The notes under the pieces are model-generated. The model saw only the letters and a list, made by a program, of their open reading frames with translations. It ran no database searches and was not told where the DNA came from. From Hoplostethus atlanticus (lineage: Eukaryota > Chordata > Actinopteri > Trachichthyiformes > Trachichthyidae), in NCBI GenBank assembly GCA_034670405.1, contig JAXDDX010000007.1:4234001-4298000 (forward strand): DNA of 64,000 nt, given 5' to 3'. Shown one piece after another: positions 43,901 through 56,200 of this stretch. The translations under genes and the position numbers were made by a program. How positions within the stretch are numbered: position 1 is the first letter of the stretch; each line of letters starts with the position of its first letter.

Positions 43901-46900
43901 ACTTGCTAAGGGAGGAAAGGGAAAGGAGAGAGGCTGCCAGTGGGGCATTATTACATTTTTGTTTTACTGTAGCCTTGGCTTATTTTAACATCTACAGTAG
44001 GCTACTTATCTGCCCTAACAGTTAAAATTTATGCAGAAGCTATTTGTTGGCATTCATTTTTGAAGAGCTGCATTTGTAGAAGCTTTTAAGCACATTTGTA
44101 GAGCTTTACGACTGTCTTACTTCATTTGAAGTCATTGTACACGTTTGTTTTATGCCAAGGGTAGCAAACACACATCACAAACATGTGACAAAATAAGCCT
44201 TCTAGAGGCTGACTAAGTATGCTGTCACATACTTTTAGTCCTTGTATTACAAGTTGACACTGTGAACACAGTGCTTGTCACAAGGACAACAGCTAAATAC
44301 TGTATGAGGTTTTAATGCATTCTGGAGCTGCATTTCTGTAAGTAGTATTGGATTTTTGTGTAAAAAAGACCCATGCACATTGATAGACGAAGAATGTATG
44401 GGAAGATACTGTCAATTTAAATGTACAAAGTTGAAAGAAATTGTGTATTGGGTGATTCGGAGCACAGTTGGCCGAGAGTATCATTGTTTTATTGTTGATA
44501 CTTGTCAAGAGAGAATAAATGGATATTTATATGGGATGAGGTTAAAGGGACAGCGGATGACTGGAGGTGGGGTCTGTGTCACTGTCATCATAGATTTATC
44601 TCCTGTCCTGTTAGGATGTGGTGGCAGGGGGGTTACCACAGTTTCCCCTCCTTCTCTCCCTCACAACACACACACACACACGCATGCACAGTTAATCCCC
44701 CTTCACTCATTTTAATGGGACAGTTTCCATCAAATAGGATGGAGGATTTATACCATTCCCAGGGCCCAATCAAATTGTTTTCACATCCAGCCTGTCTAAT
44801 AGAAAACTATGGCTATCACACTTTAATTTTTTTGTCCAGTCCCATGTCCTCAATTCCAAACCTCACAGCCTCTCTCACAGTATTAATATTGACATCAACA
44901 TTGTTATTTTCCTTATCGCTTCCTATCAGGCAGGATTCAATAATAAAAATGTCATCAGAACTATTAAGTAGTGACAAATTATGACATTTATGGCTCATAC
45001 GATTTATTTCCAGACACAAAGAACATTACTCCTTTGCAATAAGACAAGCGTTCAAGCTCACCACCCCGTGAAGATAAGCTTTACCTGAAGATCACCGCTA
45101 CGGCTAACAGGGTCCATTTACCTTCTTACTTGCTGCTTTGAGTGATAAGATTTCTTGTTTCTGAGTCAAAACATCGGGCTGTCTTATCGACCGTAAGCAG
45201 AAGTATTTGTGCGTACAGTCCTTCTCCCATCCCACAATGAAATGAATGAATGAATACTTAAGGCGCAAGATATTGTCTTGAAAAATGTTGCAATCAACTT
45301 AGGAGCAGCGCATACTGGTAGCTGCCGGTGTACCACGAGTTCGGTTTTAGAGTTGACATTACTGTAACATGGATTAGCCTGGATTGGCTGCATGAAATTT
45401 CTAGGATATCATGACTGGAAGTTAATTTCGACTTTGAGGTCAGGTCTGACAGGCTGTGTCAGTTGGTGTTAGTGTGCCATGGCCTCCTACAGGATTAAAA
45501 GGCCTCTAAAAGGGCTTCTCACTGTTTCTGTCTGTCTGGATGTCTAGGTTTGCTTCTCTGACAAGACTATTTTTCTAATGGTTTGTCTTATCCCTTTCTC
45601 TCTATTTTACTCTATGTATCTTAGTCTCTAAAGCTGGCTGTAAAAGGCAGCCTCTACAGACAGACAGACACATAGATGTAAAGACAGACTGACAGAAAGA
45701 CCTCTGTTTCTCCCCTGACCTTTAATCCACTTAGCTTGCAGCAGCCTTGATCCATGATAAAGCATCTGCTTAGAAGCACACACACAGTAGTGTGAACCCA
45801 CATGTACACACACTTGTTTGAAGCTCAGGATGATGTTATCCCGATGTTAAAGAAAAAATCCATTGCACATGTTGGTGTGTTTGGAGCTGTGGGATCTTTT
45901 GATTGCTCTGTGCCATTTACGGAATGATTGGCTGACATCAAACTCTTTCTCTCGTTCTTTGTCTTCCCTTTCGCTCTCTCCACCCCTGTCCTACCCTCCT
46001 ACACACCCTTCTTCTTCTTCTTCTTCTTCACCAATCTCTGCTCCAGTTGGTTGGTGGCCAGTTTGACCTGGAGATGAACTTCATCATCCAGGAGCCGGAG
46101 AGCATTGTGTGCATGGTGGAGCTGCTGGACCAGTGTGAGCCCACCTGCCAGGCTGAGATCTGGAGCATCTTCACCGCCATCCTCAAGAAGAGTGTCCGCA
46201 ACCTGCAGGCTTGCACTGATATGGGTCTCATCCAGCAGGTGCTCCAGCGTATAGCCACCACTGACAGCATGATTGCAGGTATGGGTTTCTTTCCTTTTCA
46301 TGTGTTCCTGGACTGTGGAGGCATTGGACACAGCACAACTCTTTCAAGTTACCAGCAATGTAATCAGCATGTTCATATGACCTTTCCTCTCCAGTTTATC
46401 TTACACCATTTAACTCTAAAAAAATTCAAGTAGTGATTAGGGACACTGTCATTCAACTGGGTTCAAGCCCCCGTGACTGCAAGCATCTGCCCTTCTGAAT
46501 TGTCCTTGACCTGAAGCCAACTCTTCAGTTCTCCTCTCTCCTCACATGCATCAACCTCATGATGCCATCCTCCAATACTCTGGGCTTGAGGATAGGCGGT
46601 GATGTATTGCAGCGAATGAGGACACAATCATCCTGCATAGTCTCGCTTGAGTCTCAGTCTAGTCTGTTGCCCATCTACAAATTAGTCTGAATTAATCCTA
46701 CAGTGTTCGGCTCAATGAACATTTGCCAGCTAGAACAGTGCTGGCCTAGAGGAAATGTTCAGTCAAGCAAGGAAGATGTAGCCTAGCGCTAACTGGGTGG
46801 GTGAAAATCATGGTTTTAGTTATATTCAGTATAGCAGATAACCCATGTCTGTTAACTCACTCTCAAACCCTATTGTTCACTTTATACATTGGCATAACTA

Positions 46901-49900
46901 AGTAAAGCTAGAGCTCAGAAGTCTTCACTACTATATGTTGCACTTAGCACTCCCATCCCTGATGTTTACTCTCTTTTTACCCTCTTTTACTGTCTTCGCA
47001 CGACTGAGCTGATCTGAAGTACTGATTGCGTAGGCCAGCACTGAACAGCTGATCTTGGATCGGCAAAGTTCACTTATGTGGAATGCTAGATAAAAGATGT
47101 CCCTCATACTCATGGGTGGAGGGTTATCTTAAGGGTAGTGTATGTGCACACCACCACCATGGCTGATGGAAGCACCTCACTGCACAGTGGCTTGGCCTCA
47201 CACAGACTTCTCTCTTTATGTTAAGACCCTTTCTATTTTTCACTCAGAACATGCTAACCTCACTTTAGATCCTGTTCTTTATACCCTTGTGGCTTTATTT
47301 AGATTATCTTTATTAAGGATTGTGAGAGTTTATTTAGGATATTTCCAAAATGGTAAGAGGTCTGTGGAGAAAACCTAGCTAAAAAGCACTGAGACCACCT
47401 CCTAGAATGAGCGTATCCCTGACGTTTGTGAGTAAGGGGAGTTTCCTCTCGCCTCAATGGTGGAGTATGGTGTCTTGTCAGTCTTTCCTGTTTTCACATG
47501 CCAAGTTTAACCCCTGTATGTTTGTGTTTTTAACCTTTGGTCTCTGCTCTGTGTGTGTGTGTGTCCTGCAGACCTGCTGGTGGACATGTTGGGAGTGCTG
47601 GCCAGCTACAGCATCACAGTAAAAGAGCTGAAGCTTTTCTTCAGCAAACTGCAAGGCGAGAAAGGCCAGTGGGTGAGTCCGAGTCATAGCACGGCAATCT
47701 GTCTTGGTTGTCTGGGACCAGCATGAGGAATGTGCTAGCAACACTTCAACTGTTGACTTCTTCCAGCCCCTTGCCCTCTCCACCGAGACAAGATGGATCA
47801 CCTGAAATCAGACTATTACTCTGCCTTGGTGTTGGGTCCACAGCAGCACTACATTATTGATATGAAGTTGTCCATGAGATTCCCCATATGCTCTGATCTC
47901 GATCTTCTTTATGTATGATCCTGAGTCGTATTTCAGATAGTTCAGGTAGATGTTACTAATTTGAAAATTCAAACCAAATACTTTAAAAGCCTTTGTTGCC
48001 ACAGTTGGAGAAATTTGTTCCCTAAATGATTATTAGCCCCCCTGAGACAAGCTGAGCAGTTGTGTGAGTATAACAAATAGAGGGGAATAGCCCCAGTGAA
48101 CTGAAGATGGTGCGTGATATATGTGTATGATCGATAAGATAGATAGTCAGTACATCCCAGCAGAACCAGTGGCACAGAAGGAGAGACGGAACAATAGAGA
48201 GTAGCCAATTGATCAGCGAGACTAATCAAGTTGTCAAGGTAATAGGGCAAGTTGCTTTTGTGCTTCAATTTCACCTCACTCCCAAACGACTCTTGCCACT
48301 GCTCCTCTCTCATATTTGTGAAATATTATCTGGGGAGAGGGGGTGGATGGGATGAGCTACAAACTGCAGTACTGCTGTTTACTGTAGACTTTACAGAAAC
48401 TGGACTTGTAACCTTGTTCAAAAGCTCAATTAATAACTTATAGGATTTTTTTTTATCACTCGTGTAGATCAAAATCCAGTATCAGAGCTCAGTGTATTTG
48501 TGCAGCATATTTTTAGAGGGCTGTGTGAAGTTAGTAGACGTTTCAGTGCACATCAATCGCACATCAAGTAAATGAAGATACTGACGTCTCAGCCTGCTGT
48601 TCTAGTAAATCCCTCTGGATGTTCACGTCTGATAAGGGGAGGTAAATTTAGAACAAGCAGTAAAGAGACTGTGGATTTTGGCATAATAGTGATCTTAGTG
48701 TTGTGTGTAGTTGTGTGTCTGCAAGCGCTTGCTCTTAAGCGTCTGTGGCTGCGGTTCAGGTGCATTTCTGTGTGTGCCTGTGTGGGCACACACACCTCCA
48801 GTTGTCTAAAGTGATCCCTGTGTGTTGTGTTCTTCCCGCAGCCTCCTCATGCAGTGAAGCTGTTGTCAGTGCTGAAATGCATGGCCCACAGGAACGGCCC
48901 CGACTCCTTCTTTAGCTTTCCAGGGAAAAGTGCGGCTGTAAGTATACCACACAATGCATCACCTTGCTACTCCAAAATAATAATAAAATACACACACTCT
49001 AAAGGGCATCTTCTTTTAGTCTGAGAACTGACAGTTATAGGCAGTTAGGTAAACTGACACCATTGTGAAAGAGAATGTGAAATCCCCCAAAATACAACAC
49101 AATTATGCCCTATTTTCCTCTACCACACAAAGAAATGGAGAAAAGAAAAGGCGGTTCATGATAAAATCTCCAAATAAGAACAGTTTTAGTGCTGCAACCT
49201 GCACTAGGACCAAAACATGGACGAATGTGGACCCAAACTGAAAATAGTTATGCACAAAACATATAGGAGAAACAAAACGTATAGGAGAAACACAACACAC
49301 GCTCTAACTAGCGTGGCCATTGCTCCTGATTCCCTCTCATAGCCAGTGCTTCCTAAACTGCTCTCCATTGGTCCTTCTCTAGCAAGCCATTCACTGACCC
49401 ATGTGATTTTTCTCTATAGAAGGAGAACACATAAGTCCCATGGGAATATTTTTTTTTAGTTCCATCTTCTTGAAATAACATACAGTAGGCTAGATCTCTA
49501 ATGCCCAGTCTCTGTGGTGTCAGTGGTTTTAAAAGTGTAGAGCTTAGTTCAGTCATCAGTGTTAAGATGCTGTTGTAGAAGGCTGATGTTTGAGAGGCGA
49601 CACAGTACAATGTTAGGCTTGATAGGCTTTAGACATTCCCTCCGTTAGTGGACTCGACAGAACGCTTTCTCTTTTGCCATTACTACTCAGCCTTTCCTCG
49701 AGTGCACTTTCTATCAAATGTTGTCTAGTATGGTTTTTGATGAAGCTGTGTGTCTGTCTAAGCTGTGGAGTTCCGCAAGGCTCAACCCTTGGTCCTCTTT
49801 TATACAATTTATATATGCTCTCACTGGGACATGCACAGAAACACAAGATACATTACCATAATCATGCAGATGACGTGCAAGCGAAACCCGAAGTAATTAT

Positions 49901-51455
49901 TCTGGATGTTAAGGCAAAGAGACAAACACTTTGGGCCCATCTCAGTTCTCTCTAAAGAGCAACAGACAAGCTAGGAACCTTGGTGTAATTATAGACACTG
50001 ACCTTCATTTTCACAGCCATGTAAATAAGGTCACAATCAGCTTTTTATCACCTCAAAAATCTTGCAAAAATGAGATGTCTTCTATCACAATCAGACTCCA
50101 AGAAACTAGTGCATGCTTTTGTTACCAGCAGAGTAGATTACTGTAACGGCCTGTTCTCTGCGCTAGCAAAAAAAACTATACAGCGATTACAGCCAATACA
50201 GAATGCTAATCAAAACCAACCACATCATTGCGTTCTTAAATCTTTCCACTGGCTTCCAGTAAATGACAGAATTGATTTTAAAGTGTTATTACTAGTATAT
50301 AAAGCTCTTAATGGCCTTGCACTACATTAAATCAGAAAATTGCTTGTCCAATATCAACCAGAAAGAACCCTCTGGTCATTGGACAGTGACCTCCTTCTTA
50401 TTCCCCATATAAACTCAAAAGCAGGGAAAAGTAAACTAAAAGCAGTTCTCTTGACTAGGTCTTTTGTATCCTACAGTTTTGCATGTTCTGTTGCCATATA
50501 TGTCTGCTGCTGTTTTCAGTTAAATATATATTTCAATTAATGGCACTTCCAATCTATATTTCTATATTTATTACCCTTCTCTCTCTTTGTAAAGCACATT
50601 GTGATGTTCTTGGTATGAAATGTGCCATACAAATGAGGTTTGACTTGACTAAATACTGCACACCTTTTATTCAGTTTTGGCTAGGATGATGGAGCATTAA
50701 TTGAAACATTAATTGGATAAAACATAAAATCTACTTCACAAAATAATTTAGGCTGTTACACAATTTTGCCTACAATAAATCACTGAACCATTTGTTTTAT
50801 TCTTAAAAACAAGTTTGACGTCAAAAGATGAGTTTCTTAATAAACTGCTTTATACTCAATTCACTGGGCCACTCTCCAACTGTACTGAAACGTTGCTTAT
50901 GTAATATTGTCCTTTCCTATTCCTGTGCCAGGAAGGGTGCGCCTTGGCAATACCTTTTATTTCATGATGATTCCTTGAAAACTTGAGCACGTGGTTGTGA
51001 AGAATACTCAAATTACTTTTATACAATTACAATTATTCATAGACCAATCTATGCTGTTGCACAGTAATCCATTCCTGTTAGGTTTTTGTGACTCAACAAT
51101 TCATATTAGTGTGTAGAAGGAAAGGAGCATACAAATGGACGATTGTTGTACACACCTTGATTTGATCAGGCTCCATAACCCTCTAAAACCCGGCTTAAGC
51201 ACCACTGCACGGCACTTAAGTCAGTGTCTAAATCGTGTGCGTGTGAGTGTGTAGTCGCCATCTTCTGTATGTCAGCTTCCATTGCCATGGTGATGATGTT
51301 TTAATGAGCGTGTGTAGTAGGCTGCCCTGTGGGTTTGGGTCTGCTTTGGCTGATCTGATCTCTATGTTTGCGTGTCCATGTGCATGTGTGCCTGTATATA
51401 TGAGTTGCCTTCCCCTTCCTGTGTTGCTTTCCTAATGAGACAGGAAGGCCTGGGA

Positions 51456-51528
<73 letters not shown>

Positions 51529-53158
51529 AGTGGTTTTCAAAATTGTTCTCATTGGGGGCACGTTTTCTAGGTATTTCTTCACCCAAGACTGTTTTTGTGG
51601 GCTAGTGACATAATTAACTCTGCTTTTAGATTGCTGACCTAGTAGCCTACAGTGTTTTGTCAAGTTTATTTTTACAGTACATTCTAGCGGAAAGCTTTGG
51701 GAACACAAAGTAACTAATAACTTAGATGCCAATTTTGATTACCCATTTTGATCTTGTGGCATCCTGCCTTTGTGTCCTGCTGACCCAGTCTTTGAGATAA
51801 AAACACACAAACATTGTAATTTTGCCAAGCTATGTCCTTGACTCCCACAGTAGGCCAAGAACCACACATCAGTGTCATGTTCTGTTTTCTTCTGTTATTG
51901 TTTTTCCCCCAACAGGCTATAGCTCTGCCTCCCATAGCAAGATGGCCATACCAGAATGGATTTACTTTCCATACCTGGCTCCGCATGGACCCTCTCAACA
52001 ACATCAATGTAGACAAGGACAAGCCTTACCTGTACTGGTAGGTACACACAGACACAATACAGCTCTTTGACCCATTTCAACCTTTTCCCTTTGTTTGCCA
52101 TTTTCATTTTTCATATTGTTTGAATTTACTGGATGTGAAATGCTGAAATGGAAAGTTCTTAACGCTACCTCGGCGTACCAGTGCATTACTTGAACTCATT
52201 TACGGTATGAATAATACATTGAGTGGGGAATTGCATGAAAGCTGAGTTATGCAGGTGCGTTCAATTTAAGGTTTGTGTGTGTGGCGTGCATGCGTACATG
52301 TTTCAAGTCCCCGGTTCAACAAATGTGTAGAATGCATTTCTAGCCCAACACCGCACCGCAAACAGAGTAATGATGGTGCTTCTCTCTCTCTATCTCTTCT
52401 GTCTCCACCTCTCCTTTGCCCAGTCTCTGAGGGATGAGCAAATCAGGCCTTCCACTCATCTTATTTTCAGCCAATAATTAATTTCTGTCAAAACTCAAAA
52501 TTATGCATCAGGGATCTGTTTGGGGCCTCCCTGAAAATGATAACCAAGCCAGCCAGGCAGGCAATGAGCTAGTTGAGAGAATCTGTAATAAAAGCTCCTC
52601 TTCAGCCCTGTGCCCTTTTAAAAAGAGATTAATTCACTAAATCACACGCAGGGGCCCCGTCTCACAGGGACATGGGGAACGCTGGGGAGACATGGCGAAG
52701 TTGAGAAATGATTGAGCTGTTTGCTATCTTTCTCCTTTTCAAACCCTTTAAAAATGTTTGTATGATTTATTGCTGCTGTAACCTGTGTTGCCCTTGAACG
52801 TACTCCGTTTTAAAGTGAACTGCCTCACTCAGAAGGTAAAAATGTGTGTGTGTGTGTGTGTGTGTGTGTTCCCTTCATTTCTTTCAGTTTCCGCACCAGT
52901 AAAGGCCTGGGTTACTCTGCACACTTTGTGGGCGGCTGTTTGATAGTGACCTCATTAAAATCCAAGGGGAAGGGATTCCAGCACTGTGTAAAGTACGACT
53001 TCAAACCACAGAAGGTACGGGAGGAAAAAAAACACTGCACTGGTCTGATAACCCAGTGGAATGAGACACACAAACCTAATACTTTTTTTATTTTTTATTT
53101 TTTTACAAACAAGCAAATGCTGGCTATATCGCTCTCTGTAAATAAAGTGACTAATAGT

Positions 53159-53217
<59 letters not shown>

Positions 53218-56200
53218 CACACACAAAATAAATCTAGACCTTGCTGTATGAGTATCACATCCTACCTTACTCTGGGGACAAGCCAAGCCAGAGGAAGGAG
53301 GAATGAGGGAGATAGGAGAGAAGGATGATCCAATATATTCAGTACTGAGACCCTGCCAGGCACGCATTGAAGACCATTATAGTCAGAGAGATCTATTGCC
53401 TACGGACAATTTGAAACTCCCTCTTTGTTCCCCTGGGCATGAAGTCATCACCCCGCCGCCCCAAACCTCATAGGGACTCGGAGAACCCCCATTTTGGTTG
53501 ATTTTAGCTCTATTTTTAATGCAAGTTCCTTTATGTCCCGAGGTAACCATAATAACCTATTTCACTGTGGTAACAGTAATAACCTATTTCGCTGGTTCTA
53601 CGGCTGATGGGAAGACTAGAAACCTAAGTAGGTAGGACTGTATCTTGAGGGGATTTGGGGATTGGGTCTTGGAACGTGATGGAATGAGGCTAATTTGACA
53701 GGCTAGGATATTTCCACCGTTTGCTTTTTTTATTGTCTTGTTGGGTGTGTTTGGTTCTACTGATATATGCTGTAACACGTTATTGTATGGTTTTCTAGTG
53801 TGACCGTATGCCAAGCTGTGTGTTGCTTTTGTATTGTTGCAGTGGTACATGGTGACCATTGTTCACGTCTACAACCGCTGGAAAAACAGTGAGATCAGCT
53901 GTTACGTGAACGGGGAAATGGCGTCCTACGGTGACATCACCTGGTTTGTCAACACCAGTGACGTAAGTAGCGACAGTTCCAACACATTCATAGCTCAAAA
54001 TCAACCCATACGAGGCGCCGCCACAACTGTCCGTCAGTTATTTATCTGAATCTGGGCCACCAAAATGTTATGGAAGTCGATAAATATGCTCTAGAGCACA
54101 ATCTTAGTCGTAATATGAAGTTGGGTTGTGATTGGTTAATGTGGGTGTTGCTTATCACATGATTCATGACTCAAAGTGGGTTCAAACCATCACTTTGAAT
54201 CTTGTATTTGAAACATGTACACCAAATTTCATGTCAACCAGCCAGGACCCTTTTTATTTACTCACTGACGTTGTGTAAAATGAAGACCTTAGCTCTTCTA
54301 AAATCACTCTCGTAGGCTTATTGCTTTAGTATGTGGTTTCTGTGTGTGTTTTGTGAGTATTTGCACATCCATAATATTAATATATGAGTTTCATGGAACA
54401 TTTTAGCAAGATACAGTACTGTGCAAAAGTCTTAGGCACATGTAAAAAAATTCCACAAAGCGAAGATGCTTTAAAAAATAATGAAATTAAAAGTTTCTAA
54501 ATATAAAACACTAATACAGAAAACAAAAAAAAGAAACATCTAAGACCAAATTTATATAAAAAATCTAGAGTGCCTAAGACTTTTGCACAGTGCTGTATAT
54601 AGTTATGATCCCATGTCCTCCTGCTGTCATGTACTCCTGCATGAGTATTGGAGATGTTGGTGCCACATGACAACTTTTCTGAGAAATCAAAGTTTCCAAA
54701 ACAGATATTGCTGCAGCTGTGGTGTGCCAAAAAACAGTGAGAACCGAACCTCCCTTGTGTGCCCTCCTCTCTCGCAGCTAGATCTAATCTCTGTCTTTGC
54801 TAACAGAGGGCTTTGGGGTGAAACCACTCTCTCCTCCATCTGTTAGCATGGATGGTACAGGGGGAAAATGACTACCACATACACCCTGCACCTCTCACAC
54901 TGCATGCTATGAACTCTGTCACGGTCCCCCGGGATTGCTTTCTCTCACGCTGAGTTATGAGATTCTTAAATCGGATTTTGTACGGAATGAAAATGTCTCC
55001 ACAGTGTGGTGTAATCCTCTAGATGTGTCAGTGTGTCACATCTCGAAGCCTCCATATCCAAGGATATTAACTAGCTGATTGAGACAGTTCTCAACATATC
55101 TGCTTTGCCTCACTGACCATGACCAGAGGAAGATAGAAAGTCGTCATGTTAGCGATTTCTATGCTGATGAAAAACATTTGAGGCAGGGTATTTCTACTGT
55201 AACTAGTATTAACATGACTATCTCTTTTTCCTCCTGTTCTTTCATGCTACTTCTGTTGTTGTTTATTCATCTAATCTTTCCTCCCCTCCTTTTTTCCCCA
55301 TCCTTCCATGCTTCCTTTCTTCCTTCCTCAAACCCTCCGTCCAACTCTTCCTTCCCACATCCCTTCCCACTGCAGACATTTGACAAGTGTTTCCTGGGCT
55401 CATCCGAGACAGCGGATGCCAACCGTGTGTTCTGTGGACAGATGGGGGCGGTTTACCTGTTCGCAGAGGCTCTCAGCGCTGCTCAGATCCTGGCTATCTA
55501 TCAGCTGGGCCCCGGATACAAGGTGGGGACATTTCCACACACTAGTAACATTTACTAAATTCACAGAGACACAATTTCTATATGTCATATATGTTCAGAA
55601 TTACAATAGTTAAAGTTATGAGTAAGAAAAACAAAATGTGTCATGGGTACTCATTTGATGGTGATGCTGCATGACGCTAGCGGAGCCCAGTGTTTGATCA
55701 TAGTAGTCTTGACATGGTCTTTGTCTCTCTCCTAACCCTGCAGTCTTTTGTGTTTGGTAAAACTAGTTACTCGCTCCATGACTCTCTGTCTCTATCTCTG
55801 TCTCTCTCCCTCCCCCCTTCTATTTTTTGCCCCTGCTCAGGGCACATTTAAGTACAAGGCTGAGAGTGACTTGCTGTTCGCGGAGCATCATAAGACCTTG
55901 CTGTACGATGGCAAGTTGTCCTCTAGCATTGCCTTCAGTTATAACCCTCGCGCCACAGATGCCCAGCTCTGCCTCGAGTCCTCCCCCAAGGACAACGCCT
56001 CCATTTTCGTCCACTCACCCCACGCACTCATGCTGCAGGTATTTATGCCCCCACCATAACCCAGTGTTTGTGTGGTAGATGATGACCATTTTCCTCTTGT
56101 GGTTTGAGTTGATACCGTCGGAGCAGCCATCCTCTAACTCCAGCCAAACGCCACCGTGATGTCATCTTTGAAGCGATGTCGTACTTCCCCAGGTCCAATT

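Larger units (their letters stand above)
19439..46046 (+). other. lrba: lrba intron 1 (26.6 kb), repeat-bearing, no gene seen
   Basis: Exon 1 and exon 2 are separated by 26,608 bp. I find no host gene on either strand; the open frames are short and domain-free apart from transposon remains. Repeats called separately include (TAGA)n at 23.6 kb, (AC)n at 27.1 kb, a TTAA-flanked foldback element at 28.0-28.5 kb, a LINE fragment at 31.7-32.4 kb, a hAT foldback and SINE at 35.8-36.1 kb and a LINE tail at 42.8 kb. The rest looks unique. mab21l2, nested in a late LRBA intron in mammals, is not expected here and is not seen. Confidence 0.85.

Noticed and set aside
44502-44984. 160-codon open frame in lrba intron 1
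   Set aside because: Composition is arbitrary, it crosses a CA-rich stretch and shows no family resemblance.
19439-46046. A nested mab21l2 gene in lrba intron 1
   Set aside because: No Mab-21 coding exon is seen; in mammals MAB21L2 is in a much later LRBA intron.
51301-51732. Cys/Val or His/Thr repeat open frames on both strands
   Set aside because: They are translations of the (CA)n microsatellite.
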